Shown in pieces: positions 1-8,448 of a stretch of DNA of 64,000 bases. The stretch is taken from the NCBI GenBank assembly GCA_002238585.1, contig MPMQ01000008.1:19084-83083 (forward strand). Reading direction: 5' to 3'. Both the position numbers and the translations under genes were made by a program. Under the pieces are notes generated by a model. It did not search any database. It worked only from the letters and a program-made list of their open reading frames with translations, and was not told the origin of the DNA. Position 1 is the stretch's first letter. The number at the start of each line of letters is the position of its first letter. Source of the DNA: Kistimonas sp. bin40 (GTDB lineage Bacteria > Pseudomonadota > Gammaproteobacteria > Pseudomonadales > Endozoicomonadaceae).

Positions 1-2
1 CC

Positions 3-1391
3 CAGATTCTGATCAACTCCCGGATGTGTGCCATGGGGCAGCGCCCTATTTGTCAGGATACGGGTATTGTGGTCCTGTTCGCCGAAGTTGGCATGCAGAC
101 CCGGATCGACACGGACCTGGGACTCGAAGACCTGATCAACGAAGGTGTTCGTCAGGCCTACACGCACCCGGACAACATTCTGAGGGCTTCCATTCTGTCG
201 GACCCGGCCGGACAGCGGCGCAATACGGGTGACAATACCCCGGCTGTGATTCATGTCCGGCTGGTACCTGGAAACACCATTGATATACGGGTTGCCGCCA
301 AAGGAGGGGGCTCCGAGAACAAGGCCCGGCTGGCGATGCTCAACCCTTCTGACAGTGTGCGGGACTGGGTGCTGGCCACAGTTCCTGGCATGGGCGCCGG
401 CTGGTGCCCACCCGGCATGCTGGGCATAGGCATTGGTGGCACGGCCGAGAAAGCGGCCTTGCTGGCCAAGGAGTCGCTGATGGATCCGATTGACATCCAT
501 GAGCTGGCGCAACGCGGTCCGGCCAATCGTATTGAAGAATTGCGGCTCGAACTTTTTGAAGAGGTGAACAGGCTGGGCATTGGGGCCCAGGGGCTGGGGG
601 GGTTGTCTACGGTCCTTGACGTCAAAATAAAGGACTACCCTACCCATGCCGCTTCACTACCGGTGGCACTGATCCCCAATTGCGCCGCCACCCGCCACAC
701 CCATTTTACGCTGGACGGTACGGGTCCTGCCGCTGTCACGCCTCCCCGTCTCGAAGACTACCCCGAGATTGCCCAGAGCCATGATGACTCTGTTCGTCGT
801 GTTGATCTCAACACAGTGAGCCGGGAGGAGATGGCCCAGTGGAAGCCGGGCGATACCCTGTTGCTCAATGGCAGCATGCTGACAGGCAGGGATGCAGCCC
901 ACAAGAGACTGATAGATTTGCTCAACCGGGGAGAACCGCTGCCGGTGAGTCTTGAAAACCGGTTTATCTACTACGTTGGCCCTGTGGATCCCGTTCGCGA
1001 TGAGGTGGTGGGTCCGGCAGGTCCTACAACGGCGACACGCATGGACAGGTTCACCCGGACGCTGCTGGAGCAGGCCGGACTGGTCGGAATGATTGGCAAG
1101 GCCGAACGTGGTGCGGCGGCCATAGAAGCCATCAAGGATAACAAGGCGGTGTACCTGATGGCCGTTGGCGGTGCTGCCTACCTGGTCTCCCAGGCGATTC
1201 GCAAGGCAGAAGTGGTGGCCTTTCCTGAGCTGGGTATGGAGGCTGTCTACGAGTTCGAAGTCGAAGACATGCCGGTGACTGTTGCCGTGGATAGCCAGGG
1301 GCAGTCCATACACACAACGGGGCCTGCACTCTGGCGTGCCAAAATAGCACAAATGAGCCCTGACCCCGTCAAGATCACAAGCCAATCCTGA
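3..1391 (+). CDS. fumA: Fumarate hydratase class I, 5'-truncated by window edge
   Basis: This encodes an iron-sulfur (class I) fumarase that interconverts fumarate and malate in the citric acid cycle, in the cytoplasm. The reading frame is open from base 3 (QILINSRMCAMG), so the true start lies outside the window and the ATG at 24 is internal. About 462 residues are visible, against roughly 500-550 in the family. Family signatures visible are RPICQDTG and PNCAATRHTHF, both with cysteines likely to ligate the 4Fe-4S cluster, and the glycine-rich GMLGIGIGGTAEKA. The C-terminal part (from about GDTLLLNGSML) is the beta domain fused in one chain, as in FumA/FumB. The next gene starts 37 bases downstream on the same strand. 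FumA and FumB cannot be told apart here, so the symbol is nominal. Confidence 0.93.
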   Translation, partial: QILINSRMCAMGQRPICQDTGIVVLFAEVGMQTRIDTDLGLEDLINEGVRQAYTHPDNILRASILSDPAGQRRNTGDNTPAVIHVRLVPGNTIDIRVAAKGGGSENKARLAMLNPSDSVRDWVLATVPGMGAGWCPPGMLGIGIGGTAEKAALLAKESLMDPIDIHELAQRGPANRIEELRLELFEEVNRLGIGAQGLGGLSTVLDVKIKDYPTHAASLPVALIPNCAATRHTHFTLDGTGPAAVTPPRLEDYPEIAQSHDDSVRRVDLNTVSREEMAQWKPGDTLLLNGSMLTGRDAAHKRLIDLLNRGEPLPVSLENRFIYYVGPVDPVRDEVVGPAGPTTATRMDRFTRTLLEQAGLVGMIGKAERGAAAIEAIKDNKAVYLMAVGGAAYLVSQAIRKAEVVAFPELGMEAVYEFEVEDMPVTVAVDSQGQSIHTTGPALWRAKIAQMSPDPVKITSQS

Positions 1392-1428
1392 CTGACAGCC
1401 GCTCCCCTTTCAGAAGATAAAAAAGACC

Positions 1429-2073
1429 ATGAATGCTTCACTGTCCTTGTTGCGCATGGCAGCCCTGGTGCTGCTCACCCTGCTGCCGCCCGGCATCAGT
1501 CAGGCTCAAGAGGCCCGGGAACTGGCGGGGGTGACAATCCAGCCCGGCAATTCTGTGCCACAAGCTCAAGGCTTGACCCTGCGGGGGGCTGGCATACGCT
1601 CCCGCTTTCATGTGCTCAAGCTTTATGTTGCTGCTCTCTACACTGCCAGGCCCTGCGCTACAGCAGCCGAGGTTCTCGATGGGCGCCAGGCGGCAGCCGT
1701 CCGTCTGGAGATTGTTTCCCGTCTGGTGGGCGCAGATCGTATGGCTGCTGCTGTCGAAAAAGGTTTCCGGCAGGCAACCCAGGCAAACACCGCATCCCTG
1801 CAGCCGCGCCTGGACAAGCTGGTGGCTGCAATCAGAAGCCAGCCAATCAGGCGGGGGCAGGTTTTCACTTTTGTGGGCCAGCCGGGTACCGGCGTCACCG
1901 TCTTCAGAAACGGCACAAAGCTTGTCCAGCTGGAAGGTGATGACTTCCGTCGCACCTTGTTCGCCGTCTGGCTGGGCAATCATCCCGTGGATGCCGACCT
2001 GAAAAAGGCTCTGCTCGCAAAGCACGAGACCTGCAGCGCCGGGCTCAGCACTGCTCGCGCCACCGGACCTTGA
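1429..2073 (+). CDS. Secreted chalcone isomerase-like domain protein
   Basis: This is a 214-residue protein with a clear N-terminal signal peptide: a hydrophobic run from about residues 5-22 ending in ISQAQEA, so it is probably periplasmic. The mature part matches the bacterial chalcone-isomerase-like fold family. It has the motif LTLRGAGIRSRFHVLKLYVAALYT, which breaks into the GxGxR and KLYVAALY signatures, and FRRTLFAVWLG near the end. Members of this family are usually not enzymes of flavonoid metabolism and their role is mostly unknown. The gene follows the fumarase gene by 37 bases and may share its transcript. The Shine-Dalgarno sequence is weak (AGAAGATAAAA). Fold assignment is fairly sure; function is not known. 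Confidence 0.7.
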   Translation: MNASLSLLRMAALVLLTLLPPGISQAQEARELAGVTIQPGNSVPQAQGLTLRGAGIRSRFHVLKLYVAALYTARPCATAAEVLDGRQAAAVRLEIVSRLVGADRMAAAVEKGFRQATQANTASLQPRLDKLVAAIRSQPIRRGQVFTFVGQPGTGVTVFRNGTKLVQLEGDDFRRTLFAVWLGNHPVDADLKKALLAKHETCSAGLSTARATGP

Positions 2074-2277
2074 AGGAACACCACGCCGGCTCCCAGTCGA
2101 GCCGGAACCCGGAGCACAACGGACTTCAAGGCAAGCACGACACGCTGGCGTGCGATCAGGTCAGGCACCGGGCAAAGCCTGCGTCCCGGGACAGGGAGTC
2201 CCCGCCAGGATCTGCTGAACCATTCTGGCCCGACAGCGCGACTCGACCTTACAAAACCGGACGGCGGGGCCCCACCT

Positions 2278-3161
2278 TTACCAAGGCGTAACGCCATAAA
2301 TCTTGTGACCCAGATCGGTCAGATTTTCTGGCGTTACTCGCAGTGACTGTATGTGTGCATGGGCTGTTTTGCGCAAGCCTGCCGCGTGGTCAAAGGCCCC
2401 GGTTCCGCTACGCAGCGCCTCACAGCGTTTCTCCCGCAGCTGCTCATCAGCCGAGGCCGGCATGAAACTGATCATGGCCAGCACCCGTTCCCTGGCTTTT
2501 GAACTGGTGGTGGGAACAGCGTTGAAGCGCGAATGTGTCAACCGGGAGTCCCAGATCACCATTTCCCCCTCGTTCAGGCGAACGGCTCGCAGGGCATCAC
2601 GACGAGCCGGCAGGTCATCACCCTGATATTCAACGTAACCCTGCCTGTCATCCGACCAGGCCCGGTATTGACCAAAAGACCGGTGCGAACGCGGAATCAC
2701 ACCCAGCATGCCTGTGCTTTCATCACAGTCTTTCAAGGCCAGCAGGCCCGGGTTGAGCAGAATTGCGGCTGTGTGTGCGGATTCTGATCCACATGCAAAG
2801 GCAGAGGCGTCTCCCTGTTATGTTCTGTCATGTAGATAAAACGGTCGAAAACAACCCAGAGCTCCTGGCAGCCCCAAAGAATGGAAAAGGTTTTTACCAG
2901 ATCAGGATTCTGCCTCAGCTGAGCCAGCGCATCATCGTGATACAGCTCAAAGAACCCCTGTATGCTGGCCTCGGGACACACATCAATCTGCCTGCGAACA
3001 AGATCAACCGCATTTTTCCGGGCATTGGTCGTCGAGACGTTCTTGACCACAATAAAGCCTTCCTCAACGAAAGCCTTCTTGATAGCGGCCGCGCTGTCAG
3101 ATCCCGGATCACAAACAACATGCTCGGTGTAAGCAACGGCGGGTGTCAGGGCTGTGTTCAT
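2278..3161 (-). pseudogene. Phytanoyl-CoA dioxygenase-like gene broken by a frameshift
   Basis: Two overlapping minus-strand frames (3161-2733 and 2736-2278) together make one Fe(II)/2-oxoglutarate dioxygenase of the phytanoyl-CoA dioxygenase family, about 295 residues long. The first frame holds the iron-binding HxD motif (HVDQN) and ends in QFCSTRACWP. The second resumes with the expected continuation LLALKDCDESTG and carries the distal His (DSRLTHSR) and a basic C-terminal part. The switch needs one extra base near 2745-2760, most simply a lost C in TTCTGCTC. The ATG at 3161 is preferred to the GTG at 3164. The gene follows the large glycosyltransferase-like gene by 53 bases, so the two probably formed an operon. 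Either the gene is decaying or this is a base-calling error. The substrate is unknown. Confidence 0.75.
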
Positions 3162-3217
3162 CACTTCTCTGTTAAACTCCGTAAAAAAATGGGTTTGGTT
3201 CGTTTGCCGCGAATGCT

Positions 3218-6200
3218 TTATTTGGCATGTGCGGGATCCTGGTTATGAATCCACTGCAGGATTTCATCGGTAGCGGCTCTCCCCCCTCCACGAGAAAACC
3301 GTTCAGCAAGGGCCGACAGGGCCAGGGTTTCCTTGCCTTCCAGCTGCTGCCTGGCTTGAGTAAGGCGCTGACACAAAACTTTTTGTGCGCCAGTGTCATG
3401 AGCCATTCTGTTTATCCTGTTGGCTATCAGTTTCAAAACTCCCTTCTGCTCCGAGAAATAATCAACAGGCTCTTCGTCATGCAATATGTCATGCCAATCG
3501 ATATGAGCATCGGTCATGTTGTACCTCTGCAACAGCCGGAGTTGCTGCCCCTGACTGTCATTGGCAGGTGGCAACCAGATGACCTTCTTCTTCAGGGTTG
3601 ATGCCTCAAAAATATTTCCCAGTCCTGGCGTCATAATGGCAACATCAGATTGCTGAAGAAGGTTCTGCACTTCCAGAGGCCTGAGCGTCTTCACATCGAA
3701 CTCCTTCGATGCCATGTCCAGGTCGCGACTGCCGAGGTAGTGCGTCTGTCGATAATGGCGCCTGAGAGTTCTGTCCACACAGCCCATAATCACGGTCGCA
3801 TACTTGAACAGTGCTTCAGACGGGGTAAACGGATTTTTCAGTCCGCCGGTATTGACCAGAAGATCTGTGCATTCTGTATTTTCACGATACGCCTGGAAGC
3901 CGGATATCAGGGGCGGGACAACGGCAATAGCGCTGGGAAACAGCTCCCGTGCTATTTTGATCCGGTCTTCAACCATCAAAAAATTCTGTGCCAGATACAG
4001 GTCAGCCCTGGTAATGGCGGCAGGAATCCTGTCCCAATACCAGGTCAATGGATCGTAAATGACCACACGCAGTCCCTGCTCTTTTGCCAAATCAGCTATT
4101 TCAAAATTCGAAGCCGTAATCAGAATGTCATATTGGCGGAGATGAAAGGCATAGGCAGCTTTACGGGCAGCCTCCCGGTCCTGTCCCTCATCCGGCTCTA
4201 TCACTGAGCAATCAATAACTGCGTCATAGGGATATTTTCTCTGTATGTCGAGGGTATGTTGCTCGCCGATGTAAGCAACATGCGACGCGTGCTCCCGCAA
4301 ATGAGAAAACACCTCAGCGGTAGCTGCCGAGGGCCCAAATCCAAAGGGCTCCGCATTGAGCACAATCTTTTTGTCTGTGCGCAGCTGAGTGATGGGGAGT
4401 GGATGCAGGAAGCTTTGCACCAAATTGCCAGGAAGCCAGCGTTTGTAGCTACTGAACAGCCTGTTGGCAAAATCATTATTGCTTCGCTTCAATTCCTCAT
4501 TGGTGGACAACAGTTCTGCGGGAGCCCCATGGCGAGCACAGTGTCTCGCCCTTGCTCTCTCCCAGGTGGATATGTCTTTACCCACTACAGCAGACAGGTT
4601 CGTCTTTTCAGGATTAAACTTCTTACCATATTGGACTCCAAGTTTGGCATTGGATACAGAACTCAGATTTCGCACTTCCAGAAATGAAAAGGCAGCTTCC
4701 ATGGATCCGGCCACAGGTTTTGCAACAATATCTATCTCTGCTGTGAGCGGCGATCCATCCTCTTTTGACAGCGAAACATCACTCGCATTTCTCAACAACA
4801 TCTCAACATGAAGTTTATAAAGAATACTTCTGGTTTCTGCTTCCAATTGGTCAAACAGACGCTGCATATCCCGTATTTCTCGCGCTCCCAGATTTTCCGG
4901 GGTTTCAAGAACATCCCTTTTCTCTCCCTGACCATCTCCAAACCTTACCTGGTAGCTCTCTATAATTCGACCTTCCCGATCTTTGAGGTAGCGGTGAATC
5001 AAACGAACCTCATGGGAATAACCTGGCTCAAGGAATTCCTGAATCTCATCATGACTACCAAAAGGAATGCCTCTCTCGGTCAAGAATTCAGCTACCCGAG
5101 AAATATTCTCTCTCGTGGGCGCAATATACTTCTGGATCACCACCCCCCTTTTAATAACATCCGGATGATCTTTTCCTGAGAGGACAGCTTCCTTGATGGA
5201 AAGCGGAATTTTGTCAAGGTCTGGTATCGCAAACTTATACTCAGCATGGCGTCTATGGCGCAGCCTTCTCGCTGTGACTGACAAGCTCTCCGGGACCTGC
5301 CCATTCACAGCTGCCGCAGCGGAAACATTTTTCTTCCTGTCAGCAAGCAGGCTGTTGAAAGCCTGCATGATGGCCCCTTTTGCGTCACCGCGAAGCAGAA
5401 CATCCCTGTCATTCCTGATGTTGCAGGAGAACCTGTCCAGGTTTGCAACAAAGTAGCGCAGACCTTGTGCCGTCAAATCCGGCGTGGTGACGCCAAACTG
5501 ATTGTCCCCAATGACCTTGGCATTGAGTTGTTGTTCGTACAGCCGCAAGGGTATGGCATAAACAGGCTTGGCAAGATGCATGGCTTCTGAAAGAAGAGTG
5601 TGACCGGCTGTGGAGATCACCCCCCGGGACCGGATCAAAAAGGCATCGAAACGCGCATCGCCATGGGGATAAAACTTCATGGTCCGGCAGTCTTGCGGCA
5701 GCGAACACCCCCTGGGCAGGAATGTATCGACCCTGTACCCGTCCGGTGTATGTTTGCGCAGCGTATCTATCCAGTTCCCGATTGGCAGCTCGGACCAGGA
5801 CTGGGAAGTAATGTAAAAAAGAAGTGCTGGCGGGCTCGGGTCCGTTTCGTCCAGACTCCTGGCAGCTTCACAGATAGTTGATCGCAAAACGGGCGGGAGA
5901 ATGGTGACCTTGTGGTTGTAACCTCTGTCACTTCCAGCCTCGCCTCCGGCTGGCTCCTTGTTCCGTACTTTGAAAAAAGAAAGTGCCAGCCTTTCTTCTG
6001 CGTGGGGAAAGAACAGGGACAGCCGCTCCTGCTCATCCTTGAAAGAAGTCCCTGCCAGCTCTTCAGGAAGGTCTCCGGTCAAAAACTTGCTCTGCTGATC
6101 AAGAGTCACCAACGGAGCCTGCTTGCTGTAGGCGTATTGAGCGGCGACCTGTTCATAGTCACTGATCACCAGGTCGGGCGTGCCAAAATGCTTTTCAGCA

Positions 6201-7549
6201 ACGGCCATAGCGGCGAAGTTGGTACCCATGAAACCTGAAGCATTGTTCTGGCTCAGGCGACCGCTGGCTTCGAAGTCCAGGCCCTTGCTGTGACCGGGTA
6301 TGTAGGGGTTGTTCACCTCGCAGATGACAATGTCCTGATAGCGGCTCTTTTCCCTGGTGAAATACTCAAGTGCCTGCCCATAGGTGAAAACAACAATCTG
6401 ATGGCCGTTTTTCATCAGTTCATGAAGACCTGGCAACTGTCTGCTCAGATGGCCATTGCCTATTCCGCATATACCAAAAAGGATTTTTTTGCCGCAGGCC
6501 GGGGCGAGAGGACGGTCGGGAACAAAGACAGTCGGCATTATCGCCTGGTACACGTCATACAGGCTGCCATGAACGCGCCGTACAACCGCTGTCTGCAGGT
6601 ATTTTTTCAGACTTTCACCGAGGTGCGCCTTGCTGTCACGGGGGACTGTTCCATCCAGCAGACAGTCATGCTTTCCTACAAGAATGTCTTCGCGCTGCTT
6701 ATCCAGAAACAAGGGAAACAGCTGATGCCTGGCACTGTCTGCATCCAGAGGGGTTTCAAGCGGTTTGTCATTCAGCGCGACCAGATAGATACCATTGACA
6801 TCCACCTCATCACTCTCGGCGTAATGCGCTGCCGGGAGGCGAAATACAGTGCGATCCCCGGCCAGAGTCTCCCCTTGTTTGTCAATTCCCTGCCACCTGG
6901 GCATGTCGCCATGGCGAACCGACAAGGTTTGCGTACCGGCAATGGCTTTAAGCTGCCCGTCTGGTGTAAATCGGACCAAGGTTTTGTCGGCCGAAAATAT
7001 ATGCCTGTCATCGTACTGCAGCTGTTGTCTGGCATGCTCCATCACCAGGGAGGTTTTTCCGGAGCCGGAAGGACCCGCCAGCAAGTAATAGCCACGCTCG
7101 GACGAGCCGATGCAGGCGGCATGAACCGGATAGCGATTCTGTCTCAGCCATTGCGCCCGACAGGCTCCATAAAGAAGGTGAGGAAGGGTGCCCGGGAAAA
7201 TATCAGCCACAGGCGCATCTACGTGAACCTCACCAGGCTCTTGTCGGATAGTCGCCCTGGCCCCGTCTGATGTGTGTCTTACAGTGACCAGGGTGTTTTC
7301 TGAAGGAGTCGGGACTGGCTTGAACCCCGGGAGATGGGCGGAAAGATGCTGGATATGACGCGATTGAAGATCCAGTTGTTCGGTTGTCGTGAATCTGAGT
7401 CCTTGCCGCTGCCCTACAAGCCATGACCAGCTTTTGACATCAGGCATCAAGGTCAGTGTCCGTGATGCAGATTCCTGCCCGGACGCAGCCGGATCTACAG
7501 AGGAGCAGGGATGCCGGGTTGCAACACCCGATGCAGTTTCGTTAATCAC
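3218..7549 (-). CDS. Giant HPrK-like / GT-B / CYTH-like / GT-B fusion protein
   Basis: A 1443-residue protein with four recognisable parts. Residues about 110-310 resemble the HPr kinase/serine kinase P-loop fold, with Walker A GPSGSGKTSL near 159-168. Residues about 354-735 look like a GT-B glycosyltransferase (KILFGICGIGNGHLSRQ at the start; TAGHTLLSEAMHLAKPVYAIP at the donor-binding end). Residues about 770-990 resemble a CYTH/adenylate-cyclase-like domain (EVRLIHRYL, AEIDIVAKP, FSFLEVRNLSSV); this part is the least certain. Residues about 1060-1400 form a second GT-B-like domain (VLNAEPFGFGP, VAIMTPGLGNIFEASTLKKKVIWLPP). The start is GTG at 7549, preceded by AAGAGGAAAAAATA. A dioxygenase-like gene lies 53 bases downstream. 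It probably makes or modifies a glycosylated or phosphorylated small molecule or surface polymer, but the product is unknown. Confidence 0.75.
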   Translation of the reverse strand: MINETASGVATRHPCSSVDPAASGQESASRTLTLMPDVKSWSWLVGQRQGLRFTTTEQLDLQSRHIQHLSAHLPGFKPVPTPSENTLVTVRHTSDGARATIRQEPGEVHVDAPVADIFPGTLPHLLYGACRAQWLRQNRYPVHAACIGSSERGYYLLAGPSGSGKTSLVMEHARQQLQYDDRHIFSADKTLVRFTPDGQLKAIAGTQTLSVRHGDMPRWQGIDKQGETLAGDRTVFRLPAAHYAESDEVDVNGIYLVALNDKPLETPLDADSARHQLFPLFLDKQREDILVGKHDCLLDGTVPRDSKAHLGESLKKYLQTAVVRRVHGSLYDVYQAIMPTVFVPDRPLAPACGKKILFGICGIGNGHLSRQLPGLHELMKNGHQIVVFTYGQALEYFTREKSRYQDIVICEVNNPYIPGHSKGLDFEASGRLSQNNASGFMGTNFAAMAVAEKHFGTPDLVISDYEQVAAQYAYSKQAPLVTLDQQSKFLTGDLPEELAGTSFKDEQERLSLFFPHAEERLALSFFKVRNKEPAGGEAGSDRGYNHKVTILPPVLRSTICEAARSLDETDPSPPALLFYITSQSWSELPIGNWIDTLRKHTPDGYRVDTFLPRGCSLPQDCRTMKFYPHGDARFDAFLIRSRGVISTAGHTLLSEAMHLAKPVYAIPLRLYEQQLNAKVIGDNQFGVTTPDLTAQGLRYFVANLDRFSCNIRNDRDVLLRGDAKGAIMQAFNSLLADRKKNVSAAAAVNGQVPESLSVTARRLRHRRHAEYKFAIPDLDKIPLSIKEAVLSGKDHPDVIKRGVVIQKYIAPTRENISRVAEFLTERGIPFGSHDEIQEFLEPGYSHEVRLIHRYLKDREGRIIESYQVRFGDGQGEKRDVLETPENLGAREIRDMQRLFDQLEAETRSILYKLHVEMLLRNASDVSLSKEDGSPLTAEIDIVAKPVAGSMEAAFSFLEVRNLSSVSNAKLGVQYGKKFNPEKTNLSAVVGKDISTWERARARHCARHGAPAELLSTNEELKRSNNDFANRLFSSYKRWLPGNLVQSFLHPLPITQLRTDKKIVLNAEPFGFGPSAATAEVFSHLREHASHVAYIGEQHTLDIQRKYPYDAVIDCSVIEPDEGQDREAARKAAYAFHLRQYDILITASNFEIADLAKEQGLRVVIYDPLTWYWDRIPAAITRADLYLAQNFLMVEDRIKIARELFPSAIAVVPPLISGFQAYRENTECTDLLVNTGGLKNPFTPSEALFKYATVIMGCVDRTLRRHYRQTHYLGSRDLDMASKEFDVKTLRPLEVQNLLQQSDVAIMTPGLGNIFEASTLKKKVIWLPPANDSQGQQLRLLQRYNMTDAHIDWHDILHDEEPVDYFSEQKGVLKLIANRINRMAHDTGAQKVLCQRLTQARQQLEGKETLALSALAERFSRGGGRAATDEILQWIHNQDPAHAK

Positions 7550-8304
7550 TATTTTTTCCTCTTCACTAAATTCTCACCAAGTCCAGGGCTCTGCGCACTT
7601 GCTCCCGGGTCACCAGATACGTATTGCTATCTTTTTGATCTCTATCTCTTTGTTTTCTGAGGGCCGTGCGCCAGTGCACACGAGCGGCACCCCCCCGCTG
7701 CTGGTGGACGGCCACTATTGGGTTCTCTTGGGAAATGGGCCACGAGAAAGGGAAATCCAATCAGCAGTTGCCCATGTTCTGACACTGTTAAAAACAGGAA
7801 GTTCAAAGTGACTCGCCGTCTGGCTGTTAAAGCCGCATGCCATTGACAAGATCCCCAGGCAGCGCCTGCCGCTGCCCTATTTCACGGTCTGGTCACCGCT
7901 TGAGAGACGACAGCTGGTCCACAGCTCGCAAGGCAGCAGTTTCCTTTGCTTTGGCAATTGCTGACACCCGGCTCAAGCCGTTCCCGCCCGGCACTGGGCA
8001 CCAATAACACCGGGACCTGGGTGAGAGAAAACCACGGGATTACAGATACGGCCGAGTCTGGAAGAAGCACGCAACAGGGCTTTGTTCAGGCTGGCCACAC
8101 AGCTCTTTTCATCCAGCCCATACAGCCTGACCCCGTGCGGGAATGGGGCTCAGAACCGCTATGGGGTGATGACGTCTGCCATGGATCTGGCAGTCAGTCC
8201 ATTTGCTGTAAATCTGGGCTTCAGGATACATTTTGGAGATCAACATGTTCGAAAGTCCGAACGGGGGGGAAGCCTGATGGACAACGAGAGCACCGGTCAC
8301 CGCC
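7550..8304. other. Intergenic region between divergent genes, no supported gene
   Basis: About 750 bases separate the minus-strand glycosyltransferase-like gene from the duplicated leader of the first giant gene. I see no convincing coding region. A 64-codon minus-strand frame (7760-7566) ends 16 bases before the glycosyltransferase start, but it would begin with TTG and matches nothing I recognise. Promoters for both divergent genes should lie here or in the adjacent leader; I cannot place them with confidence. Confidence 0.5.
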
Positions 8305-8448
8305 AGGCATGCACCGGAACTTACCGCCTCTTTCGTGACTCAAACATGGAAAGAGCCTGGCTTGCCCATCTGCCATGAAGACAGGATTCAGTGCCATTGC
8401 ACCGCCAGCTCCAGGGAAGAGCCTGACAAATAGAACAAGGAGTAGGAC
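8305..8448 (+). repeat. Duplicated 144-bp leader upstream of P1
   Basis: The 144 bases directly before the P1 start match, base for base in length and with high identity, the 144 bases before P2 (16836-16979). The last 55 bases are nearly identical and end in AAGGAG before the ATG. The segment probably carries the promoter and ribosome binding site of each gene, copied with the gene. No conserved reading frame explains it. Confidence 0.7.

Noticed and set aside
6290..7270. 326-residue plus-strand frame inside the glycosyltransferase-like gene
   Set aside because: It is antisense to a well-supported gene, with no domain likeness.
7566..7760. 64-codon minus-strand frame just upstream of the glycosyltransferase-like gene
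   Set aside because: It needs a TTG start, has no clear ribosome binding site and no recognised features; the 16-base spacing alone is not enough.
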